Source of the DNA: Hygrocybe punicea
Lineage: Eukaryota > Basidiomycota > Agaricomycetes > Agaricales > Hygrophoraceae
Direction: 5' to 3'
Length of the DNA stretch: 64,000 bases
Assembly: GCA_963556145.1 (NCBI GenBank)
Contig: OY744461.1
Coordinates: 7,016,891-7,080,890, forward strand
Part shown: one piece after another, positions 9,700 to 17,902 of the stretch
Layout of the letters: every line of letters starts with the position of its first letter
How positions within the stretch are numbered: position 1 is the first letter of the stretch
The notes under the pieces: model-generated
The model's database searches: none
The model's input: the letters and a program-made list of their open reading frames with translations, nothing else
Told to the model about the DNA's origin: nothing
Translations under genes and position numbers: made by a program

Positions 9700-10233
9700 A
9701 CCGGTGAACCAGCAACCAAAACACCAAGAACCGCAAGCAGTGGCCAGGCATGGGTACGATTATCTGCACGCCTCGGTAAGTTTTTATTATTATTATTGTT
9801 ATCTACTGACTATTTGCAATACCAGGCCCACCCACACCGACCCCGGCCTAATACACAGCAGAACAAGGATGGCGAGGACAAGAACGGCGAACCACAAACA
9901 ACGCACAATGAGTGCGAAGACAATGGCAAGGATGGTGAAGATCAACGAGAGTCGCACTGGGCGTGGGTGGTTCACCCACGCTCTTCTATGAGTTTTTTGT
10001 TTATATGATATTATTATCTACTAACTACTCCTAGCACGGGCCAGGAAGACGACGGGACCGCATCCGCAAGCACGGAAATGGGGCCAAGGTGGACAACAGG
10101 GACAAGCAAGATGGCGGGAACAGTAACGAAGAAAGGATGCAGTGGGGAGTGGTGCACCCACCCTCGCTGCCTAGGCAAGTTTTTTCTCTTTTTTTTGTGT
10201 CTTTTATTTACTAACTCACCCCACACTTACAGG
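9700..10233 (+). other. three consecutive exon/intron-like modules
   Basis: Three intron-like segments follow one another. The first is GGTAAGTTTTTATT (9776) ... CTACTGAC ... ATACCAG (9825). The second is GAGTTTTTTG (9989) ... CTACTAAC ... CTCCTAG (10034). The third is GCAAGTTTTTTC (10174) ... TTACTAAC ... CTTACAG (10231). Each has a branch-point consensus, although only the first has a GT donor. The exon-like stretches between them are about 165 and 140 bp and end with similar GTGG...CACCCAC words. No protein family is recognised. They look like degraded tandem copies of one exon plus intron, or part of a spliced non-coding transcript. Confidence 0.45.
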
Positions 10234-10256
10234 CCAAGCCACGGTGAGGCACAGGG

Positions 10257-10470
10257 GGACACCCAGGCGGTGGCGCCACAGCAGCAGCAGCAGCAACAGT
10301 GGCAACAGCAGCAGCGCCACGGCAGCAGCAACAGCAGCAGCAATGGCAGCAGCAGCAATGGCCACGGCCACGGCAGCAGCAACAACAGCAATGGCAGCAG
10401 CGCCATGGCAGCAACAACGGCAGCAACAATGCCAATGGCTGCAGCAACAGCAGCAATGGCAGCAGCGGTG
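10257..10470. repeat. CAG/CAA/GGC trinucleotide tract
   Basis: Imperfect CAGCAGCAA/GGCAGCAGC units with open frames on both strands, as at 4448-4830. It is followed by a C/T-rich block (10475-10690) without coding signal. Confidence 0.85.
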
Positions 10471-10737
10471 AGTATTGTCCCTCCTCCTCCTCCTTCCTTC
10501 CATTCACCCTCCCCCTCCCCCTTTCTTACCCCTCCTTCTTTCCCTCTACTCTTGACCCCTCTTCCCTGTCCCCAAATTCTCTCTCTCCCTTTCCTCCTCC
10601 CTCTGTCGGCTAACTCCACCTCTCTTCCCTTCCCTTTATGTCCTTCCATTTTCACTCCCTTCCACTCCTCCCTTTTCCTCTGCCTCTTTATTACATTAAT
10701 GTAGTTATGACCTGTAAATAGCATTTAATTTATTTGG

Positions 10738-11266
10738 AGACACACAGGAGATGGATGAGGAATTTTTGTGATCAAATAATATGCAGATATCTAATCACAT
10801 TTTGAAACTATTTGTGTTGTTATCTCACTTGTGAACATATTGCAGAAAATAATATTATCTAAAAGTGGTATTCATACAGAAAATAGTGCATACAGAAATT
10901 ACAATTATTTAGGCCTTTATTATTTTCATTATTGTGAACATGTATTCAGAAAATAGAAAATGACTCAAATATTTAGGATTTCTAGACCAATATCTATGGC
11001 TTTTATTGTGAGGGCAGAATTGTAGACTATTTGGTTGCCAGATAATCGGGACCTGGCTTGTGCCTGAATTATCTCGAGATCAGAAGATCTGCCTGACAAT
11101 AAGATCCACAGATATCCAGCCAGAAATCCTATATATTTGGGTCTTTTTCTTTTTCTGAATACATGTACACAATAATGAAAACAATAAAGCAAATAGTTTT
11201 AAAATGTGACTGGATATTTGCACATTATTTTATCACAAAAAATGCTTGTCTGTCTCCTGTGACAGG
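10738..11266. mobile_element. imperfect fold-back element 1
   Basis: The left arm starting ACACAGGAGA...TTTTTGTGATCAAATAAT (10740) is the reverse complement of the right arm ending ATTATTTTATCACAAAAAATG...TCTCCTGTGACAG (about 11266). The arms stay alignable to about 11030 (AGGATTTCTAG / CCAGAAATCCT). The left arm carries an extra internal partial repeat of ACATTTTGAAACTATTTGTG; a third copy lies at 11349 (ACATTTTGAAACTATTTATG). No open frame of note. Confidence 0.6.
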
Positions 11267-11269
11267 CGG

Positions 11270-11940
11270 TTTGGAGTTCATCTGTTTTTAATCATCCTTA
11301 AGCACCTAGTGAATAGTCTTTCAATTTTTTGTGAGCAGATATTCAGTGACATTTTGAAACTATTTATGTTGTTGTCTTGTGAAAATATCCCAGAGAAAAA
11401 TTATTTCAAAGACAGGGTGCAAAGAGAATGAACACTGGCAAGAATCAAGAAATATGGAGAAGAGTGATGATGAAGAAGCTGGTATTGATATTGGTAGAGA
11501 ATGGATATGCATTGTTAATATAATTGTTTCATATTGTAATAGTATCAAGAATTAACTAATAAATAAATCTTTGAGTTTACAGATATGAATAGTGAATGAC
11601 ACAATCAACTTATGGGTTTTGCTGCAGGCACAAGACTAGTACAGTAACACAAAAGACAACACAGAAACATGAATTGAGACAATGACAACTACATGACTGA
11701 AAACCACAATACAACAACAGCAGCAACAACAACAGCAACTAAAAAAGTCCAGACAAAGTCCAAGCAAAGTCCTAGCCAAGTCTGAGGACTAATCTGACTC
11801 CCAGGAGTCTGTCTGAGGTAAATGGTTAGAGAAGAGGAAAGAAGTCCATATCAAAATTTGTGGGGTACAATCCGAGTAACAAACAATATTGTGCTAGGGA
11901 GGGAGGGTCAGTGAACTTGATAGAATAATACAGTGAGCAA
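11270..11940. other. decayed coding-like DNA
   Basis: A frame at 11270-11500 ends in an acidic stretch resembling the end of KDZ proteins (compare 13490-13524), but frames are broken and no diagnostic motif is left. 11640-11820 holds AAGTCCA repeats and CAACAGCAACAAC. Nothing firm can be called. Confidence 0.35.
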
Positions 11941-11954
11941 TAACTATCAGAAAT

Positions 11955-12445
11955 AGAAATTGTGGATACAATACCTGGATACGGTGATGCTCAATGTCGT
12001 ATTCGAGACTGTAATAACCAAAAAGTTGCTGGGACAAAGGCTTGTGATATCCATCAAGAACAGTGGCATAACCATGTCACTTGTTATGGTCATCAAAGCA
12101 TACTGGACATTTGTAGATTGTTAAGAAGATCAGAATCTCCAACAAATATTTTGTGGTTTTTTGGAATCAGTGTGTCCAACAAAAGGATCATGACCAGACT
12201 ACATATGTGTGGACAAAGCTTGTATGCTGCTCAGAACCAGTATTGCCAATGGAAGCTGGAATATCTGGAAAGAAACTACCTGATTTATTGTGGATTCTTA
12301 TCATTATCTCAACCACAGAACAGTGGACTATCTTTGTTGTAAATGGTGCAATCTTGATCCATTGAATGGATCTGCTCCAAATCTGGTTATTGTGGAATAT
12401 GATAGGCAATGAAGACCTTATTACAAATGTGCTTTTAATACCAAA
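11955..12445 (+). pseudogene. KDZ transposase relic, cysteine cluster and core
   Basis: CRIRDCNNQKVAGTKACDIH followed by QEQWHNH is the cysteine/histidine cluster that precedes Agaricomycete KDZ (Kyakuja-Dileera-Zisupton) transposases. Further on, in a shifted frame, DYICVDKACMLLRTSIANGS and then FIVDSYHYLNHR and CKWCNLDPLNGSAPNLVIVE match the KDZ catalytic region. A stop (TGA, about 12408) follows EYDRQ. The exon ends at AFNTK and a GTGAGT donor at 12446. At least one frameshift and one stop show it is dead. The C-terminus continues at 13313. Confidence 0.75.
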
Positions 12446-13312
12446 GTGAGTATTAGATGATTTCTCTTTTAACTTGTATTGAAATTGATGATATTACAGC
12501 TGTTTTAGTAATTCATGGCACTGGCAGGTCTTTTTTGTTTCAATTGAGAAATGCAGACTTAGTGGAATTTCAAGTGCTGAATCATGTATCTCATGAAATA
12601 CTGCATGGATTGAGATGGTTATAGAGGAAAAGTTGTACTATTCTTTAAGGGCTATCTACTGCTGTAATTACATTTGGACAATATTTAGTATATGGTAAGC
12701 TGTGGATGAACTAAAAGGTAAACTAGTAATTTTTAACACCCAAAATGGTATTATCAAATTACACTGTCAGATGAAGTCCTATGAATAAGATTGTAGGGAG
12801 AAAGTTTTTCAGTTTTTCAAGGGCTAGAAGTACATATACCATGTTTTCCTTCATTTTTTTCCTTCCAGCCAATATTGCCCGTACTATGTTTGTCAAATCA
12901 GGATTGAAATATTACATGAATTCCACATGTTGGCTGAAAGGAATAAAAATGAAGGAAAACACGGTATATGTACTTCTAGCCCTTGAAAAACTGAAAAACT
13001 TTCTCCCTACAATCTTATTCATAGGACTTCATCTGACAGTGTAATTTGATAATACCATTTTGGGTGTTAAAAATTACTAGTTTACTTTTTAGTTCATCCA
13101 CAGCTTACCATATACTAAATATTGTCCAAATGTAATTACAGCAGTAGATAGCCCTTAAAGAATAGTACAACTTTTCCTCTATAACCATCTCAATCCATGC
13201 AGTATTTCATGAGATACATGATTCAGCACTTGAAATTCCACTAAGTCTACATTTCTCAATTGAAACAAAAAAGACCTGCCAGTGCCATGAATTACTAAAA
13301 CAGCTGTAATAG
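12446..13312 (+). other. KDZ relic intron swollen by a fold-back element
   Basis: The GTGAGTATTAG donor and the TAATAG acceptor define an 867-nt intron in a gene whose other introns would be about 50 nt. The extra length is the fold-back element at 12493-13310. Confidence 0.6.
12493..13310. mobile_element. fold-back element 2, near-perfect long inverted repeat
   Basis: ATTACAGCTGTTTTAGTAAT (12493) is repeated inverted as ATTACTAAAACAGCTGTAAT (ending 13310). The two arms, about 380 bp each (12493-about 12875 and about 12930-13310), match with only a handful of differences by eye, around a spacer of about 55 bp. A transcript would form a very long hairpin. No transposase; the internal frame at 12781-13044 simply spans the hairpin. 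Confidence 0.85.
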
Positions 13313-13524
13313 GCATGTGAGTAACTGAATGCGTGGCTGGGTGGATTTGAACCTATTCTCAAAAGAATGCTTCCTTGTAATTTTGACTGGTTTTTATATG
13401 CAATGTTGTTTCTTCATACAAACATGTCATTGACAAGCAAAACTCAAAAGGTGCTCAGAAGAATGAAGATGGAGATGGAGATGAGGATGAGGACTATGGA
13501 ATTGATATTGACAGAGATGACTGA
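13313..13524 (+). pseudogene. KDZ transposase relic, C-terminus
   Basis: Resumes the KDZ gene: GCATGTGAG then TAA (CAA in the family) then LNAWLGGFEPILKRMLPCNF followed by DWFLYAMLFLHT, the conserved KDZ C-terminal block. The acidic tail (NEDGDGDEDEDYGIDIDRDD, in another frame) is also family-like. The reading crosses the intron described at 12446-13312, which supports both the gene call and the later insertion. Confidence 0.7.
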
Positions 13525-13765
13525 ACATTAGAATACTTGATGGCATTTTTCTCTATAATATATATAAGCAATCAAGCTGAATAGTCTTTAAATCAACTGA
13601 TTCTAGTTCCAGTCTTAAAGTTGTAGTAGCTTCAATATCAGTGAAAATATATAAAGCAAGCCCAATAAAAGGCTTACATGCTTTACATTGAGCTATGTAG
13701 GACATTGAGATGTAACCAACTTAAAAAGTGAGTCAAATAACAGCAAAATGGTTAAGAAAAGCTGT
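13525..13765. other. AT-rich flank without gene
   Basis: AT-rich, no recognised feature. Confidence 0.5.
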
Positions 13766-14065
13766 GTTTTTTTAGGGATTCCCTAGGGACAACTTGAATA
13801 AAAATCTAGAGCTAACAAGCCAAATCAAAGGCTTTGAAGCTTTAAATTGAACTGTAACAACAAAATGGTAACAACTTGAATAGTGATTGAGATATAAGCA
13901 AAATGGTTACGAAAAGCCGAGTTTTTTAGGGATTCCTCAGGGAGTCCCTAGGGACTACTACAAATACTCCCTAGGGAGTAAAATTGGATGAAATTGGGAT
14001 TTTCAGATGGAATCCCTAGGGAATCCCTAGGTCATGTTGGATGAAATGTAGTCCCTAGGGAGTGG
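13766..14065. repeat. CCCTAGGGA repeat cluster 2
   Basis: TTTTTTAGGGATTCCCTAGGGAC, ACTCCCTAGGGAGT and AATCCCTAGGGAATCCCTAGG-type units recur. The spacers themselves repeat: AAAATGGTTA.GAAAAGC occurs at about 13745 and 13902. The cluster abuts the end of the relic at 14032-14960, just as cluster 1 abuts the fragment at 8116-8316. Confidence 0.75.
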
Positions 14066-14960
14066 GTAGGAACACATGGTAGAGTGAAAAGTACTGTACA
14101 CTTGCTGTAATGGGCAAGTGCACAGTCTAGCAAGTGCATTGCATGGTCAGGTTGGAGAGAGGCATCATCCAGTGGGGGATTGGTGAAGGGAGTGTCTTGA
14201 GGTATTGTGGATATAGCGGCAAGGTTGGTATGAAAGAAAACAAAGGAATGTGCTGGGGAAAAGCCAACTAGGATGGTGGGATAGTCGAGGTCAGACATGT
14301 GAACAGCATAAGGTGTGCTGGATGACAATGTCTGTGTCAATGACATATCGAGGGGTGATGTCTTATCCTGTGTGTGGAACAATGAGGTCCACCTGATGTC
14401 GGTATTCTTCCAAGAAAAGGTATTGTTGTAAACAAGTGTGGGAGGTATCAAGGTTACAGATAGAAAAGGATAAATGAATGTGGGTCCAGGTTTCAGGTCA
14501 TGGAATAGGTGACAAGCTGTGGGAACAAGTCATTGGGTACTGCATGGAAGCGATGACATGTGAACAATACACAATAGGGGTTGGTTCACTGTATTGGGAA
14601 GTTGCATGGTCTGTGGTCGAAGTCTGAAGGTGTGTGCTTCAGCGATGGTCGGGTTGGAGGGAACAGTGAAATATCTTGTGATTGAGGATTATTCAGAATA
14701 TACATGCAGGTGAGGAATGTCGTCAGATAGTCAGGGAGGATAATGGTAGGCATGGGATGCGAAAGTGGAAACCATATATCTGGGAATGAAAATAATCAAT
14801 TACGTGTTGGTATACTGTCAAGGCAGATGTCAGTTTCATCAATGAAGGAAGGTTGCCTTTTCCAGAGGCAAATCATGATGATGTAGAAACCAATCAGGAA
14901 GGTGATCGCTATGGCACCAATGATCATCACGATTATGAACTGTTTGGTGAGGATCGCCAT
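14032..14960 (-). pseudogene. decayed gene with N-terminal transmembrane segment
   Basis: On the minus strand from about 14960 the frame reads MAILTKQFIIVMIIGAIAIT followed by FLIGFYIIMICLW, a clear membrane helix with a basic flank. After several stops it continues as the open segment 14451-14032, with WTSLFHTQDKTSP and DLDYPTILVGFSPAHSF, ending FTLPCVPTHSLG. The last motif matches the fragment at 8116-8316. The family is not one I can name. It is broken by multiple stops. Confidence 0.4.
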
Positions 14961-15390
14961 TGTGTATCAGTTTGGGAAGACAGTATGTCGTACAGCAAGG
15001 ACAATGAGAGTGACATCCATTGGCAAGGGGACTATTCAGGTATAGCAAGGTCATGTGGAGATGTGTGGTCAGTCTGGATTGTTCTAGAAGAAAGATAAAA
15101 AGGGAACAAGAACAAGAATAAACAACAATGTCCAAAAGAAGACAAAAGGCAAAGGGGAACGAAAAACAAAGGTGTGGTAATGTGGAATCGTCATGGTAGT
15201 TACTGGAGTTTGAATCAGAGTTGCGGAGTTGAAAAACATAACATTAAGCTAACTAGTTTGTTAATCCTGGGTCATTCTACAAGCTTATTAGCTAAGTATA
15301 ACATCATGTTGAGGTCGTTTAAGGAACAATATTTGTTGTTAGCAGGAGATTTGAGTGTGACCTTTGGGAGCTTAGTGACATTGAAGACGC
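14961..15390. other. no recognised feature
   Basis: Short open frames only; nothing supportable beyond possible upstream decay of the two neighbouring relics. Confidence 0.4.
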
Positions 15391-15394
15391 TGAA

Positions 15395-15835
15395 ATGAAC
15401 ACAGCTTCCGATCAGCTGGATGATCCAAATTGGCCATGGTTGAAGCACTTCCATGCTTACATCGATGTCTTGGAGCATGTACCAGAGGGATGGACAATGA
15501 TAAAGTGGTGGGGGAGTCTGCAGTTTCTGGATGATTTATGGGCAACTAAATTGTCACATAGCTCAATTGTCACTGCTATGATCCTGCCTGGGTGTCACTG
15601 TCCTGGGACTACCTTTCCATCATGGCATCTTCTGTTTCCAGTGAGCAGGCATTCTCATGGGGTGGGATAACCATCAGCAAGTGCAATAGCCACCTGAAGG
15701 GGGACATAGTGGAAGCCTTGCAGTGTGTAAAGTGTACCATCCAGCATGATTTGTTATTTCAAGAGCCTGCGCCATCATCAATGATGGAGGTGGATGGGGA
15801 TGGGGACTGACGACATTGAAGGAGAGTCTTCAGAA
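15395..15835 (+). pseudogene. hAT transposase relic, C-terminal dimerisation domain
   Basis: DDPNWPWLKHFHAYIDVLEH, then a shift of frame, then LSWDYLSIMASSVSSEQAFS followed by WGGITISKCNSHLKGDIVEA and LQCVKCTIQHDLLF. The AMASSVSSERxFS...GITISKRR.RLKGDxVEALQCLK pattern is diagnostic of the hAT C-terminal dimerisation region of Agaricomycete elements. At least one frameshift lies between 15520 and 15592. The rest of the transposase is not found upstream. Confidence 0.8.
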
Positions 15836-15949
15836 AGTGAGAAGGGGTGAGATGAGCTCATTATTGATGATGAGGATGAGATTCCAACTGCTGAGAACTT
15901 GAATTGATTGCTATGACTGGTCATATCAATTGATTTTTTTCAACTGTTT

Positions 15950-16104
15950 ATGGTAAGTTACACTTGAGGTGAAGTCAATACAAAAGCTGTGGCCTGGGCC
16001 AAACCAAACCAGAGCCAAGGCAGAGCTGTCAGCCACAGCTTGGCCTGAGGTTTGAGAAAGCCAGGCCAAAGCCAGGGCTTTTGGGCCAAGCTGGGCCATG
16101 CACA
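15950..16104. repeat. GGCC/CAAG iterated inverted-repeat end
   Basis: GGCCTGGGCC, GGCCAAAGCC, GGGCCAAGCTGGGCC and similar words end in CATGCACATCACTA. Read from the right this is TAGTGATGTGCATGGCC, similar in its first bases to the ends of elements 2 and 3. Probably one terminus of another element whose partner was not located. Confidence 0.4.
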
Positions 16105-16108
16105 TCAC

Positions 16109-17668
16109 TAGGTATGATTCAGTTCTGAACCTCGGTTCGAACCTGAACCTATGTGAACCGAACCTAAGTTCAGTTCAAGGTTCAGGCAACTTGTGAACCT
16201 GGTTTGAACTGGTTTGAACCTGAACCCAATATTTTATATACTAGTCTAATTTCTACTGAGAATCAGATCACTAAAGTCTTAGTTTTGGTCCAACTATATA
16301 CTGACTTGAAATTTCAGCACTAGCAATAATAAGAGTTGTATATTGTTACAATTAGCCCAAGTACTTCCATAACAAGAATGTCTACAACCTTGATTATATG
16401 TTAAAATGTAAAGTTAAAGTTCAGCCTAGGAAGCCATGTTGTATGATTTAGGTACCTCACTTGCAAGGTCTAATCTGTTAACTTAAAATATTGCAAATCC
16501 TGCAATCATTTGCAATAACTGTCTAAACAGTTCTCCAGGATAATTCACACTTGCTGTCCTTTTGACACATCTACCACATGACTCTTTTGATTCATTCACA
16601 TTGAACAAGGACACACTAGATGTGATTGAAGGATCAAACCCTTAGCACAATAATGGTTGTGTTTGCATTTTGTACAGTAGTACCATCATCCATGACCATT
16701 TGGGATGGCCAAATCTTATTCAGTCTCAGAATAAATATTTGGCAGTATTGTACCAAAACTTAATAGACAGATTATGTCTTTTGTAAATAAAGTTGGATTT
16801 CATTCCATTTTGTAGCTAATCAGGCTGAGGATGGTCCATATCGTGCAGGATCAGCGACAAATTTTCTTATCAGTGCAACCATGGCCATTTGGGACATGAC
16901 CCAATCATGCTGGGTATGATGTACCGGTTATCTAATCTTCCAGAATCCAGATCCTACAGGCTGATGAGAGAGATTTTGGATTGGCAAGTTCATGTTGATA
17001 GATGTGCATTGCCCTTTGCATCCAGGTTTCTTTGAGTTCAGCTGATTTTCTCTTCATGTACCTTGATGATTTTGCACGGCCCACCATCTTGAGGGTTGTC
17101 AAATTTTTTGCTTGCCAAATTGAGCTGTCCAAATCAAGCCATTAGCCAAGCATGATGTGACTGAGTGATCAAAGTCAAAATTGATGAAAAGGCTCCTCCT
17201 GTCCCAACAGGTGACTCTCCACTCCTGAATACACCCCCACAAGTGCAGGCATGATGAGAAGTTATGTATTGTACCCTAATTTGTCCAAGAAATATACACT
17301 GAGCAATGAACAACTCGAAACAAAATTCATATTTTTTGTACTAGATGAACTGATAAGAGCATGGGATAAGATCTACAAGCTGTCATTGCTTAAGCTCTTG
17401 GATATATACACCTTATATATGCTAGATTGAGCTAACAAAAAGTCTGAGACCAATTGCTGCTTTGCCAACTCAATTTTATTAGATTTCCCAAATGGTCATG
17501 GATGATGGTAGGAAATAAAGGAAAATTTTGGCATTGGGAAAATTGATCAGCTAGTACACTTATATGTTCACAGGTTCAGTTCAAGGTTCAGCAAATAAGC
17601 TGAACTGAACCACAGGTCCAGTTCAAGGTTCAGATTTTTTTGACCTGAACCAAGCCTTACCATCACTA
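16109..17668. mobile_element. probable TIR element 5 with iterated GAACC words
   Basis: The left end TAGGTATGATTCAGTTCTGAACC with GGTTCGAACCTGAACC repeats (16110-16230) faces the right end GGTTCAGTTCAAGGTTC...GACCTGAACC...CCTTACCATCACTA (17570-17668). The right end, read inward, starts TAGTGATGG. Pairing is imperfect. The 1.3 kb interior is AT-rich, without CAATTG palindromes or a gene. Confidence 0.45.
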
Positions 17669-17902
17669 CTGATTTCCCCCAAAAAAACCTATGACAAGAG
17701 TCTAGATCATATCACTATATACTCTCTTGCTCCATCCTCCAGTCTAGCTAACAAAACACAAGTACATGGTTTTTGGTTTTGTCTATTCATGCTGTGTGTG
17801 CTTCTGAGTGTGCCAATTATCTGAGTGTGCCAATTATTTGATTGCAAAACATCCTCATCCGTGTATAAGTAAATTGTACAACGTGAAAACTAATTACACA
17901 GC

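Noticed and set aside
8290..14090. One 5.8 kb element bounded by the two inverted CCCTAGGG clusters
   Set aside because: The inverted similarity outside the clusters is explained by the shared gene end (TLPxVPTxSLG); no target duplication or common ends were seen.
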